This document shows, one piece after another, positions 23,862-32,473 of a stretch of DNA of 32,473 nt; position 1 is the first letter of the stretch, and each line of letters starts with the position of its first letter. The stretch is taken from assembly GCA_000583135.1 (NCBI GenBank), contig JFBG01000072.1, positions 1-32,473 of the forward strand. Direction: 5' to 3'. Made by a program: the position numbers and the translations under genes. A model generated the notes under the pieces. The model was not told where the DNA came from. It ran no database searches and worked only from the letters and a program-made list of their open reading frames with translations. The stretch comes from Thioalkalivibrio sp. HK1. GTDB taxonomy: Bacteria; Pseudomonadota; Gammaproteobacteria; HK1.

Positions 23862-24808
23862 TCGACGCTGGTTTCCAATATCCGCCAGACGAGATCGTCA
23901 TACCCCACCTTGATCGCCCGTGCCGCCCGCGGAACGAGGGAATGACCGGTCATGCCGGGGATGGTGTTGACGTCGAGAAAAAAGGGGGCGCCCTTCCGAT
24001 CGCAAACGAAATCGACCCGCCCCCAACCGCTCGCCCCGAGGACCGTGAAGGCATCGAGCGCCAGCCGACCGAATTCCGCCTCGGTCCGGTCATCCAAACC
24101 GCTGGGGCAGAAATACCGGGTGCCGGCCCCGGTGGTGTATTTGGCCTCGTAGTCGTAGAAGTCATGCGGGGTCTCGAGACGGATCAAAGGCAAAACGCAT
24201 CCCTCCAAAATCGCCGCGGTGTACTCCGCTTCGCCGATCCAGGATTCGGCGATGATCCGATCGTCGAAGGCCTTGGCGGTCATCACCGCCCGCTCCAATC
24301 CGGCGACATCGCGCACTTTCGATACCCCGATGCTCGATCCCTCGCCGACGGGCTTGATCGCCATCGGAAAGCCGATCCGCTCGGGAAGAGCATCGAGAGG
24401 CTCATCGGCATCGACGATCTCGAACGAGGGGGTGGGGATCCCGGTCGCCGACCACATTCTTTTGGAGAGATATTTATCCATCGATAGCGCCGAGCCCAGC
24501 ACCTTGCTGCCGGTAAAGGGGATCCCCATGCTCTCGAGAGCGCCTTGCACGGTGCCATCCTCGCCGCCCCGTCCGTGCAAGGCGATGAAGGCCCGGTCGA
24601 AATCACCGCGCAGCATCCGCCGGATACCTTGCGCGTCGCAATCGATGCCATGCGCATCCACCCCCTTGCGGCGCAAGGCGGCCAGCACCCCGATCCCGCT
24701 CGATAAGGAGATCTCGCGTTCCGATGAGCACCCTCCGTAGAGCACGACCACCCGCCCGAAATCACACGGATGGTGAATGCGCGAAGGGGGCAAGACGGGG
24801 CTAAGCAT
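23858..24808 (-). CDS. ddl: D-alanine--D-alanine ligase
   Basis: 316 residues from the ATG at 24808. An ATG at 24826 is also in frame, but GAGGGAG precedes 24808 and that start gives a short 8-base overlap with murB (ATGCTTAG). Ddl joins two D-Ala with ATP for the peptidoglycan stem. The ATP-grasp motifs are clear: GGCSSEREISL, the HGRGGEDG stretch, KPVGEGSSIGVSKV, EYTAAIL, DVNTIPGMTGHS. The loop YDYEAKYTTGAGT carries the Tyr typical of D-Ala-D-Ala rather than D-lactate ligases. The N-terminus is about 10 residues longer than in E. coli DdlB. Confidence 0.95.
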   Translation of the reverse strand: MLSPVLPPSRIHHPCDFGRVVVLYGGCSSEREISLSSGIGVLAALRRKGVDAHGIDCDAQGIRRMLRGDFDRAFIALHGRGGEDGTVQGALESMGIPFTGSKVLGSALSMDKYLSKRMWSATGIPTPSFEIVDADEPLDALPERIGFPMAIKPVGEGSSIGVSKVRDVAGLERAVMTAKAFDDRIIAESWIGEAEYTAAILEGCVLPLIRLETPHDFYDYEAKYTTGAGTRYFCPSGLDDRTEAEFGRLALDAFTVLGASGWGRVDFVCDRKGAPFFLDVNTIPGMTGHSLVPRAARAIKVGYDDLVWRILETSVE

Positions 24809-25778
24809 CGAAAGGCTCCCTCGCATCGGCGATCGGAGTCGATCCCGGTCCGATCGAATCCTCCTCGCCGACGATTTGCACCTCCGGGATCAGCGAAATC
24901 CCTTGCTGCCTCTTCACTTCATCGGCGACCAGCGCGATCAGCGATTCCAGATCCGCAGCGCTGGCGCCCTCCTCGTTGAGGATGAAATTGGCGTGTTTTT
25001 CCGATACCACGGCGCCCCCGACCCGCAGACCTTTGAGCCCGCTGGCCTCGATCAGACGACCGGCATGATCGCCGGGGGGATTGCGAAAGACGGAGCCGCA
25101 GCTGCGCTGACCGACGGGCTGGGTCGCAAAACGCCGCTCCAGCAGGGATCGAATGCGGGCGAAGGCCTCTTTCTCGGCATCGTCGACGAGATCGAGCTCG
25201 CAGGCCACGAACCACTCCCCCGGCGGTCCCTCGAGGTGCCGGTATCCGTAGCGATAATCGTCATGCAACCGGGTACGACGGCGGCCGCGGCGATCGATGG
25301 TTTCGACGGATGCGACCTGCGGCCAGATCTCGCCGCCGAAAGCCCCGGCATTCATGGCCAACGCCCCGCCGATCGAGCCGGGGATGCCGACGAGAAATTC
25401 GCAGCCCGAAAGGCCTTTGCGGGCGGCGAAGCGGGCCACCTTCGGGCATGTGGCCCCGGCCTCGGCCCGCAGCCTCGTGGCTCCGACGGATGCGACGGAT
25501 CGCAAGCGCAAGGTGGATATCACGGTGCCCCGCACCCCGCCGTCGCGCACCAAAAGATTGCTGCCCAAGCCCAGCCAGAGCAGTGGTTCGCTTTCGGGCA
25601 GGGCCGCAAGGAAGGCCCCGAGCTCGTCGATCGAAGACGGTTCGAAGTAGCGATCCGCTTTTCCCCCGACCCCCCAGACCGTATGGCGGGCAAGGGATTC
25701 ATGGTGGCGAATCGCAGGCGCGGCCGAAGAGGCGAGGCCGCAAAGGGAGGGCGATCGCATGCTCATCGACGGCATCAT
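24801..25778 (-). CDS. murB: UDP-N-acetylenolpyruvoylglucosamine reductase
   Basis: 325 residues. MurB is the FAD enzyme that reduces UDP-GlcNAc-enolpyruvate to UDP-MurNAc with NADPH. The FAD-binding motifs GVGGKADRYFEP, GLGSNLLVRDGG and GIPGSIGGALAMNAGAFGGE are present. The substrate domain has the Ser motif CGSVFRNP and a PEVQIVG end with the catalytic Glu. The short form suggests a type II MurB. The reading frame extends upstream, but the ATG at 25778 overlaps the murC stop as ATGA, the pattern used throughout this cluster. Confidence 0.95.
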   Translation of the reverse strand: MMPSMSMRSPSLCGLASSAAPAIRHHESLARHTVWGVGGKADRYFEPSSIDELGAFLAALPESEPLLWLGLGSNLLVRDGGVRGTVISTLRLRSVASVGATRLRAEAGATCPKVARFAARKGLSGCEFLVGIPGSIGGALAMNAGAFGGEIWPQVASVETIDRRGRRRTRLHDDYRYGYRHLEGPPGEWFVACELDLVDDAEKEAFARIRSLLERRFATQPVGQRSCGSVFRNPPGDHAGRLIEASGLKGLRVGGAVVSEKHANFILNEEGASAADLESLIALVADEVKRQQGISLIPEVQIVGEEDSIGPGSTPIADAREPFDA

Positions 25779-27265
25779 GGCCCCGATCCCCGAGGTGTCG
25801 AGGGCGATGGAGCCGGTTTCGGATTCAAGATCTCGATGGCCTTGATGATGCGCAGCGGGGCGGCGCTTATATCGCCGGCCCCCAAGGTCAAGACGATATC
25901 CCCGGGGCGGACCAGATCCGGAGCCAAGGCACAGGCATCGGCGACTTGCGGTGCGAAAACGGGATCGACCCGTCCCCGCGCCCGAATCGCCCGACACAGG
26001 GCACGCCCGTCGGCGGCGTGGATCGCGCTTTCTCCCGCGGCGTAGACCTCGAGCACGATCAGCATTTCCAGAGTCGACAGCACCGCGGCGAAGTCGTCGA
26101 AAAGATCGCGGGTGCGGGTATAGCGATGGGGTTGGAAGAAGACCACCAAGCGCCGTCCCGGCCAACCGGCCCGTACCGCATCGACCGTCGCCTCGATCTC
26201 CCGAGGATGATGCGCGTAATCGTCGATCACGGTCACTTCCCCCCCATCGACCAAAATCGTACCGATCACCTGCAAGCGCCGCCCGATCCCCTGAAAAGAG
26301 CGAAGCGCGGCGGCGATATCCTCATCCCCGACCCCCGATTCCTGAGCCACGGCGATCGCGGCCAGAGCATTGAGAACATTGTGGCGACCGGGAAGATTGA
26401 GCACGAGGGGCAAGGGAGCGCCGACCGAGCGACGCAGAAGAAAACGGGTGCGGCTGCCATCGGCTTCGATCTCGTCGGCGACGAAATCCGCTCCCGGATC
26501 GTCGATGCCATAGCTCGAAACCGGACGGGCGATCCCCGGCAGGATCTCGCGCACATTGGAATCGTCGGTACATAGCACCGCAAGCCCGTAAAAAGGAAGG
26601 CGGTGGATGAATTCGAGAAAAGCCGAGCGCAAGCGTTGGAAATCATCCTGCCATGCGGACATGTGATCGGCATCGATATTGGTGACCACCGCCATCACCG
26701 GCTGCAAAAGCAAAAAGGAACCGTCGCTCTCATCCGCCTCGGCCACGAGATATTCGCCGGCCCCCAAACGACCGTTGGCATCGGCGGAGATCAGGCGGCC
26801 CCCGATGACGAATGTGGGATCGAGCCGGCCCTGGGTCAGCAGACTTGCGACCAAGCTGGTGGTGGTGGTCTTGCCGTGGGTGCCGGCGACCGCGATGCCA
26901 TGGCGAAAGCGCATCAGCTCCGCGAGCATTTGGGCTCGGGGCACCACCGGCAGCTGTCGGCGGCGGGCTTCGACCACCTCGGGATTGTCAGCGGCGATCG
27001 CGGCCGAGACCACGACCGCTTCCGCCCTTACGACATGCGATCGATCGTGGCCGATATCGATGTGAATCCCCAAGCCGCGCAAACGGGTCACCATCGCCCC
27101 CGCACTGCAATCGGAGCCGCTGACCTCGAAACCCAAGGTATGCAGAACCTCGGCAATCCCCCCCATCCCCACGCCACCGATACCCACGAAATGGACGCGG
27201 CGCACCCGTCCGAGCCCGAAGTGGCGGGCATTGAAACGTCCCCGATCGGAAATGGATCCGTTCAT
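25775..27265 (-). CDS. murC: UDP-N-acetylmuramate--L-alanine ligase
   Basis: 496 residues. MurC adds L-Ala to UDP-MurNAc with ATP. It has the N-terminal HFVGIGGVGMGG motif, the P-loop GTHGKTT at 128-134, EADESDGSF, and DDYAHHPREI in the C-terminal domain. The start at 27265 (ATGA overlap with murG) has a strong ribosome site, AAGGAGGG at 27271-27278, five bases upstream, despite the overlap. About 20 residues precede the first strand. Confidence 0.97.
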   Translation of the reverse strand: MNGSISDRGRFNARHFGLGRVRRVHFVGIGGVGMGGIAEVLHTLGFEVSGSDCSAGAMVTRLRGLGIHIDIGHDRSHVVRAEAVVVSAAIAADNPEVVEARRRQLPVVPRAQMLAELMRFRHGIAVAGTHGKTTTTSLVASLLTQGRLDPTFVIGGRLISADANGRLGAGEYLVAEADESDGSFLLLQPVMAVVTNIDADHMSAWQDDFQRLRSAFLEFIHRLPFYGLAVLCTDDSNVREILPGIARPVSSYGIDDPGADFVADEIEADGSRTRFLLRRSVGAPLPLVLNLPGRHNVLNALAAIAVAQESGVGDEDIAAALRSFQGIGRRLQVIGTILVDGGEVTVIDDYAHHPREIEATVDAVRAGWPGRRLVVFFQPHRYTRTRDLFDDFAAVLSTLEMLIVLEVYAAGESAIHAADGRALCRAIRARGRVDPVFAPQVADACALAPDLVRPGDIVLTLGAGDISAAPLRIIKAIEILNPKPAPSPSTPRGSGP

Positions 27266-28449
27266 CCTTTCCCTCCTTCGAGGACCGCCCCCAAACAAGC
27301 GTCGACGACCCGCGAGGTGGCATCGGTAACGGCCGCTTCGTAAGAGGCTCGCGCCATGCTCGCAAGGCGCGAGCGATCGGCACGAATCTCGGTCAAGGCC
27401 TCGCTCAAAGCCGCGGCCAGCCTCTCGCTGCGCCCTTTGCCTTTTTTCGATCCGCAAGCGCGATCCGATACCTCCTCGACGATGCGAAGCGCCGCCTCTC
27501 GACGCACGAGATGGTCCGCGTTATGGCGCTGGTGATCGTCGACGGCGAAGGGAAAGGGCACGAGGATCGAGGCCACCCCGGCCACCGCGATCTCCGCCAA
27601 GGTCATCGCTCCGGCGCGGCAGATCACGAGATCCGCCCACGAATAGGCTCCGGTCATATCCTCGACATAGCCTGTCACTTCGGCTTTCAGTCCAAAGGAG
27701 CGATAGCGCTCGCAGGTGGCCTCGATATGCGCCGCACCGCACTGATGCAAAATCTCGAATATCGGCTTTGCCGCTTGGGGGGTCGGGGAAGGAGACATCG
27801 AGTCGGCGGGGCGGGCTTCGTCCTTTCGAAGCTGCGAGATGGCCATCGGCACCGCCTCGTTGAGGCTGTGCGCCCCTTGGCTGCCACCCAAGATCAGCAG
27901 CCGCAAGACGGGTCTTTCGAAATCCGCTTTCGCTCTCGGCGATCGCCCCTCGATCAGACCCTCGCGCACCGGATTGCCGGTATGGATCGCCCGCCGACGA
28001 GGGGCGAAACTGCCGGGAAAGGCCTCCAAGACTCGACCGGCGAGCGGTGCCAAAAGGCGATTGGTCAGCCCCGGCACCGCATTTTGTTCGTGGATGACGA
28101 GGGGAATGCGGAGCAATCGAGAAGCGATCCCTCCGGGTCCGGCGCCGTAGCCGCCCATGCCGAGGACCACATGAGGGCGCAGACTACGCAACAGCAAAAG
28201 GGCTTGAATACCGCAGCGCAACAGGAGGAAAGGGGCCGCCAATCGACGCCCCAGGCTCTTGCCGCGCAAGCCTTTGACTTTTAGGACATGGAAGGGGAAG
28301 CCGGCGGCCGGTACGAGCCGGGACTCGATCCCGGTTTTGGTGCCGAGCCACATCACTTCCGCTTTGCAAGCGCGCAAGCGCTCGGCCACCGCCAGCGCGG
28401 GATAGACATGACCACCGGTGCCTGCCGCCATGATCAACACCCGAGTCAT
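27262..28449 (-). CDS. murG: Lipid II synthase, GlcNAc transferase MurG
   Basis: 395 residues. MurG adds GlcNAc to lipid I at the inner face of the membrane. The GT28 motifs GTGGHVYPALA (10-20), GMGGYGAGPGG, HEQNAVPGLTN, LGGSQGA (187-193), and CRAGAMTLAEI with the following HN (309-310) are clear. It is about 40 residues longer than E. coli MurG because of two low-complexity inserts, at about 209-228 (Ser/Pro-rich) and 327-341 (Lys/Gly-rich). It overlaps ftsW and murC by four bases each. Confidence 0.96.
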   Translation of the reverse strand: MTRVLIMAAGTGGHVYPALAVAERLRACKAEVMWLGTKTGIESRLVPAAGFPFHVLKVKGLRGKSLGRRLAAPFLLLRCGIQALLLLRSLRPHVVLGMGGYGAGPGGIASRLLRIPLVIHEQNAVPGLTNRLLAPLAGRVLEAFPGSFAPRRRAIHTGNPVREGLIEGRSPRAKADFERPVLRLLILGGSQGAHSLNEAVPMAISQLRKDEARPADSMSPSPTPQAAKPIFEILHQCGAAHIEATCERYRSFGLKAEVTGYVEDMTGAYSWADLVICRAGAMTLAEIAVAGVASILVPFPFAVDDHQRHNADHLVRREAALRIVEEVSDRACGSKKGKGRSERLAAALSEALTEIRADRSRLASMARASYEAAVTDATSRVVDACLGAVLEGGKG

Positions 28450-29729
28450 GACGCCCCCCTCATGCAAAGCATCCTTCGCTCGCGCTCGACCCGAGCGAGA
28501 ATTCCCACCCCCGCAGCGCAAGCCAAAAAACTGGATCCGCCGTAGCTCATCAACGGCAGGGTCAAGCCCTTGGTCGGCAGCAATCCCATATTGACCCCGA
28601 TATTGATGCCCGCTTGGATGCCGATCAGCAACCCGATCCCCCATGCGGCGTAGGCTCCGAATACGAGCCCCGATCTCTGCGCCCGATATCCGATCGCCAA
28701 GGATCGCAACATGAAGAGGGTGTAGAGCACGACCACCACGACCATCGAGACCAGCCCCAGCTCCTCGGCCATCATCGAAAAGAGAAAGTCGGAATGGGCC
28801 TCCGGGAGATAGAAGAGTTTTTGCACGCTCTCCCCCAGCCCCACCCCGAAAAAGCCTCCGCGGCCGATGGCGATCAGGGCCTGCACCAATTGAAATCCAC
28901 TGCCGAAGGGGTCGGCGAAGGGATCGGTGAAGGACATGATGCGCTGCACTCGATAGGGCGCCAGCAACGCCAACATTCCCATCGCGGCGATCAGGAAGCC
29001 GGTGGCGATGACAAAACGCATCATCGGCACCCCGGCGAGGAAGAGCATGCCGAAGGCGGTGGCGACCAGCACCGCCGTCGCCCCGTAATCCGGCTCCGCC
29101 AGCAACAAGGGACAAACGAGGAGGATCACGATAAAGGCCTTGAAAAGCCCGAAGTAGGAACTGCGCACTTCCAAGGTTCGGCGCGAAAGATAGCTTGCGA
29201 AATAGAGCAAGACACCCACTTTGGCGAATTCCGAGGGCTGGATACCGAAAGTGCCGAATCGGATCCAGCGAGCGCTTCCTTTGACCTCGTGGCCGATGCC
29301 CGGTATCAACACCAAAGCGAGCAAAATCATCGAGACGACCAGCAACAGCGGGCTGACCCGGGAGATTTTGGCCAGCGGAAGGCAGGCGACGAGAATCATC
29401 ACCGCCAATCCGACCAGCACATGGATCGACTGTCGCCAAAAAAGCGCCAGCGGATCGCCGTAGTGATCCTGCGCGATCGCGGTCGAGGCCGAGGCCACCA
29501 TCACGAGGCCGAGCGCCGTCAGCGTCGCCACCACCCCCCACAGCAGGGGATCGTGGTGCCGCCAAAAGGCCTCAGAACGGGGCTTGAAACCATTGCCGAT
29601 CTCGAGCGGGATCGATGCCGAGGCCGGGATCGCGGGATCGGGGGCGGCGGCGGAGCGGGCGAAGGCCACACCCTGGGGATTGCGCTTCGAAGGGGAGCAT
29701 CCGACGGCGGTGGAAATCGTTTCGATCAC
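28446..29729 (-). CDS. ftsW: Peptidoglycan glycosyltransferase FtsW
   Basis: 427 residues from a GTG. FtsW is the SEDS-family transferase that polymerises septal glycan with FtsI. A cytoplasmic tail of about 55 residues is followed by about ten membrane segments. The motifs GSARWIRFGTFGIQPSEFAK and VLVATAFGMLFLAG and the C-terminal GLTLPLMSYGGSS are typical. The frame stays open far upstream, but the GTG at 29729 overlaps the murD stop as GTGA and has GAGGAG at 29738-29743, eight bases upstream. This makes it the best start. Confidence 0.95.
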   Translation of the reverse strand: MIETISTAVGCSPSKRNPQGVAFARSAAAPDPAIPASASIPLEIGNGFKPRSEAFWRHHDPLLWGVVATLTALGLVMVASASTAIAQDHYGDPLALFWRQSIHVLVGLAVMILVACLPLAKISRVSPLLLVVSMILLALVLIPGIGHEVKGSARWIRFGTFGIQPSEFAKVGVLLYFASYLSRRTLEVRSSYFGLFKAFIVILLVCPLLLAEPDYGATAVLVATAFGMLFLAGVPMMRFVIATGFLIAAMGMLALLAPYRVQRIMSFTDPFADPFGSGFQLVQALIAIGRGGFFGVGLGESVQKLFYLPEAHSDFLFSMMAEELGLVSMVVVVVLYTLFMLRSLAIGYRAQRSGLVFGAYAAWGIGLLIGIQAGINIGVNMGLLPTKGLTLPLMSYGGSSFLACAAGVGILARVERERRMLCMRGAS

Positions 29730-31192
29730 GATCCGATCTCCTCGATCCTCGCTCGCACCAAGCGTCGGAAGCGATCCCCCCGAACCGCATAGTTCTCGAA
29801 CATGTCGAAACTGGCGCAGGCGGGGGAAAAGAGCACCGTATCCCCGGGGCGGGCGATCGTCGAGGCCTTGGCCACCGCGGCCTCGAGATCCGCAACATGG
29901 CAAGCCTCGATCCCCCGACCCAAGGCTTGCGCGATGGCTTTCGCATCCCGCCCGAAAAGAAGGACACAGCGGACCCGCCCTCGGCAAGCCGCCGACAGGG
30001 GCGAGAAATCCGCCCCCTTGCCGATACCGCCGGCGATCAAGATCAGCCGATCCCGACCCTCGTCGGCGTCGGCGAGACCTTCGATGGCCGCAACCGTCGC
30101 CCCGACATTGGTGCCCTTCGAATCGTTGATCCAGCGCACTTGGCCGCTCTCGCCGACCGTTTCGCAGCGATGCGGCAATCCCTTGTGGTCTCGAAGAGCC
30201 TTGGCCATGGCCGAAGGGGGAAGACCGATCGCCTCCCCCAAGGCAAAGGCGGCGAGAGCGTTGGCGACATTGTGTCGCCCCGAAAGAGGAATGCGGGCGA
30301 GGGGAAATATCGGCTTGCGCTTGCGAGCGATGAAGGCTTGATCGCCCTCGTCGACGATGCACCAATGCGCCTTCGGATGGGGGCTAAAACTGAAAGCGAA
30401 TCGATCGGGTGCGGCCCCTTCGGGGGCGGCGGCGAGCCCGTCGATGACGAGTCGGGCGGCAAGAGGATCATCGAGATTGACCACCACCGCCTGGGCCCCT
30501 CGCAAGATCCGGCGTTTGGCCTCGATATATTCATCGAGATCGGCATAACGATCTTGATGGTCGGGGCTGATATTGAGCACGGTCGCCACCTTGGGGCGTA
30601 GCGAGGAGGTGGTCTCCAACTGAAAGCTCGAAAGTTCGAGCACATAGAGCTCGGCGCCGCACCCCAATAGATCCAGTGCCGCCGGGCCGAGATTGCCTCC
30701 GGCCACCGCACGCAGCCCCGCACGCCGGGCCATCTCCCCCACAAGAGAGGTCACGCTGCTCTTGCCGTTGCTACCGGTAATCGCCACCACCGGGGCATCC
30801 GCATTACGGGCGAAGAGCTCGATATCGCCGATCAAAGGGATCCCCTTGGCCACGGCCTCGCGCAGGAAGGGCTCGCCCACCCAAACCCCGGGGCTGACCA
30901 CGATCTCCGCGGCACCGGCGAGGAGCCGGGCATCGACGGGACCGCAATGGATCTCGACGGCGGGGAATTCGGCCTCGACGCGCGCTCGATGCGGCGGACA
31001 AGGACGAGAATCGACGGCGACGATCGATCGCCGCCCGGCCCCGACGAGGTGGCGAATGCACGAAAGACCGGTTTCGCCCAGACCGACCACGACCACCGGG
31101 CGGGCATCGTCCACCGCCTCGGTCGGCATCGAGGGTGCGGGAGCCACGGCCGGAAGGGAGTTCGAATCAAGGGCGGCGAACATGGGAATCAT
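29726..31192 (-). CDS. murD: UDP-N-acetylmuramoylalanine--D-glutamate ligase
   Basis: 488 residues. MurD adds D-Glu to UDP-MurNAc-L-Ala. It has [12 protein letters not shown] at 33-44, GDIELF, the P-loop GSNGKSS at 140-146, [22 protein letters not shown] and [11 protein letters not shown]. It is about 50 residues longer than E. coli MurD, partly from an Ala/Pro-rich N-terminal stretch of about 30 residues. I chose the ATG at 31192 because it overlaps the mraY stop (ATGA). An ATG at 31183 is also possible. Confidence 0.96.
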   Translation of the reverse strand: MIPMFAALDSNSLPAVAPAPSMPTEAVDDARPVVVVGLGETGLSCIRHLVGAGRRSIVAVDSRPCPPHRARVEAEFPAVEIHCGPVDARLLAGAAEIVVSPGVWVGEPFLREAVAKGIPLIGDIELFARNADAPVVAITGSNGKSSVTSLVGEMARRAGLRAVAGGNLGPAALDLLGCGAELYVLELSSFQLETTSSLRPKVATVLNISPDHQDRYADLDEYIEAKRRILRGAQAVVVNLDDPLAARLVIDGLAAAPEGAAPDRFAFSFSPHPKAHWCIVDEGDQAFIARKRKPIFPLARIPLSGRHNVANALAAFALGEAIGLPPSAMAKALRDHKGLPHRCETVGESGQVRWINDSKGTNVGATVAAIEGLADADEGRDRLILIAGGIGKGADFSPLSAACRGRVRCVLLFGRDAKAIAQALGRGIEACHVADLEAAVAKASTIARPGDTVLFSPACASFDMFENYAVRGDRFRRLVRARIEEIGS

Positions 31193-32271
31193 CTGATTTT
31201 GAGCGTCGCCAAGCCGATCAGCACCAAGACCACCGTGATCACCCAAAAGCGGACGATCACCCGCGGCTCGGGCCAACCCTTGAGCTCGAAGTGATGGTGC
31301 AAAGGAGCCATCCGGAAAATCCGCCGGCCGGTCAATCGGAAGGACAGAACCTGCAGCACCACCGAGACCGTCTCCATCACGAAGACCCCGCCCATGATCA
31401 AAAGCACCAACTCCTGGCGCACGATGACCGCGATCACCCCCAAAGCGGCCCCTAGCGCCAACGCCCCGATATCGCCCATGAAGACCTGCGCCGGATAGGT
31501 GTTGAACCATAAAAAGCCGAGTCCGGCGCCGACGATGGCTCCGCAAAGCACCACGATCTCCCCCGCACCTGCGATATAGGGAATCCCGAGATAACCGGCG
31601 AAGGTCGAATGCCCCCCGGCGTAGGCGAAGATCCCCAACGCTCCGGCGACCATCACCGTGGGCAAGATGGCAAGTCCGTCAAGCCCGTCGGTGAGGTTGA
31701 CGGCATTGCTGGATCCGACGATCACGAAATAGGCCAGCACGACATAGCCCCAGCCGAGATCGATCGCCACCTCCTTGAAGAAGGGGATGATGAGCGCGGT
31801 TTCCGCCGGGAGCTGGGCACTGTGATAAAGAAAGATCGCGCTCGAAGCCCCGACCACCGACTGCCAGAGGTATTTCTGGCGAGCGGGCAAGCCCTTGGAA
31901 TGGGCGCGCGTCAGCTTCAGATAGTCGTCGATCCAACCGATCGCTCCGAAGAGCAAGGTAACGAGCAATACCACCCAAACGAAGCGATTTCGCGGATCCG
32001 CCCATAAGACGGTGCTGACCGCGATCGCCACGAGGATCAGGGAGCCGCCCATGGTCGGGGTTCCGGCCTTGGAGAGGTGGGATTGCGGGCCGTCGTCACG
32101 TACCGGCTGGCCGATATGCGCTCGACTCAGCCGACGAATCATGAACGGGCCGATCATCAGGCAGATGGCCAGCGCGGTCAGCACCCCGAGGATCGCGCGC
32201 AGGGTCAGATAGTGGAAAACGTCGAAGCCGCTGTAGGTATTGGCCAGCCATTCGGTTAAGAGGAGCAACAT
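31189..32271 (-). CDS. mraY: Phospho-N-acetylmuramoyl-pentapeptide transferase
   Basis: 360 residues, the same length as in E. coli. MraY moves phospho-MurNAc-pentapeptide to undecaprenyl phosphate, giving lipid I. There are about ten membrane segments. The active-site motifs are [33 protein letters not shown] (usually GDxGSLALG; Ala replaces the common Ser) and [11 protein letters not shown]. The start overlaps the murF stop by one base (TGATG). Confidence 0.97.
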   Translation of the reverse strand: MLLLLTEWLANTYSGFDVFHYLTLRAILGVLTALAICLMIGPFMIRRLSRAHIGQPVRDDGPQSHLSKAGTPTMGGSLILVAIAVSTVLWADPRNRFVWVVLLVTLLFGAIGWIDDYLKLTRAHSKGLPARQKYLWQSVVGASSAIFLYHSAQLPAETALIIPFFKEVAIDLGWGYVVLAYFVIVGSSNAVNLTDGLDGLAILPTVMVAGALGIFAYAGGHSTFAGYLGIPYIAGAGEIVVLCGAIVGAGLGFLWFNTYPAQVFMGDIGALALGAALGVIAVIVRQELVLLIMGGVFVMETVSVVLQVLSFRLTGRRIFRMAPLHHHFELKGWPEPRVIVRFWVITVVLVLIGLATLKIR

Positions 32272-32473
32272 CAGACGCCCCCCCCCTCGACGAGGGCTTG
32301 CACCACCCGCTCCATTCCCATCGAGCGCGAACCCTTGATCAACACCGTGGCGTCGGCGGGCAATGTCCGATGCAGGCTTTCGATCAGGCTTTGTCGATCC
32401 GGGAAATGCTCGCCCCCTTCGCCGAAGGCCCGTACCGTCTCGCGACCGAAATCGCCGATGGTCAGCAGGCGGT
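32271..32473 (-). CDS. murF: UDP-MurNAc-tripeptide--D-Ala-D-Ala ligase, 3' end only
   Basis: Only the last 66 codons and the stop lie in the window; the gene continues past the right edge. The translated end has LLTIGDFG, then [18 protein letters not shown], the MurF C-terminal signature. MurF adds D-Ala-D-Ala, completing the cytoplasmic precursor. The C-terminus is encoded by a run of nine G (32278-32286) and reads LVEGGGV. The stop overlaps the mraY start as TGATG. Confidence 0.93.
   Translation of the reverse strand, partial: RLLTIGDFGRETVRAFGEGGEHFPDRQSLIESLHRTLPADATVLIKGSRSMGMERVVQALVEGGGV

Noticed and set aside
24809..24826. Longer ddl start at 24826
   Set aside because: It would overlap murB by 26 bases and has a weaker ribosome site than the ATG at 24808.

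Overview
The window looks like a chromosomal segment of a Gram-negative gammaproteobacterium of moderately high GC. The evidence is LpxC (lipid A synthesis, so an outer membrane), the gammaproteobacterial division and cell wall (dcw) gene order, an FtsZ tail of the IPDFLRRQAD type, and SecA with a C-terminal zinc motif. The order Nudix/ThiE fusion - argJ - secA - DUF721 (dciA) - lpxC - ftsZ is the one I know from Pseudomonas and relatives. I cannot name the species. Codons such as ATC, GAT, TCG and CGA look common, and TCGAT/GATCG words recur even outside genes.

Layout. (1) 1-5377 is a loosely packed accessory region: a flavin reductase-like protein, a cytosolic HtrA-like protein that has lost all three protease residues, a glutaredoxin / IscA-like / rhodanese triple fusion on the opposite strand, and a probable two-gene operon of a 2-keto-4-pentenoate hydratase-family enzyme and a ketopantoate reductase-family enzyme. 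(2) 5457-12149 (minus strand) is one giant gene of 2230 codons: a signal peptide behind an unusually long N-terminal stretch, 17 tandem Calx-beta-like repeats, and two copies of a four-cysteine C-terminal domain that I do not recognise. An extended -10 promoter lies upstream. (3) 12459-18563 holds the Nudix/ThiE fusion, argJ, secA and, divergently, a dciA-like DUF721 gene. (4) 18791-32473 (minus strand) is the dcw cluster, transcribed from the right edge leftward: murF (3' end only), mraY, murD, ftsW, murG, murC, murB, ddl, ftsQ, ftsA, then ftsZ and lpxC.

The dcw genes make the cytoplasmic peptidoglycan precursors (MurF, MurD, MurC, MurB, Ddl), the lipid-linked precursors (MraY, MurG) and the division machine (FtsW, FtsQ, FtsA, FtsZ). 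From murF to ftsA every junction overlaps by 1 to 8 bases, which predicts tight translational coupling. ftsZ has its own strong ribosome site after a 128-base gap. lpxC is set apart by a long leader with an extended -10 promoter and two mutually exclusive hairpins, one of them terminator-like.

The most interesting items are the giant repeat protein with its duplicated cysteine domain, the protease-dead HtrA-like protein, the possible lpxC leader attenuator, and a recurring pattern of 14-17 base tandem duplications at gene edges. No tRNA, rRNA, insertion sequence or CRISPR array was seen.
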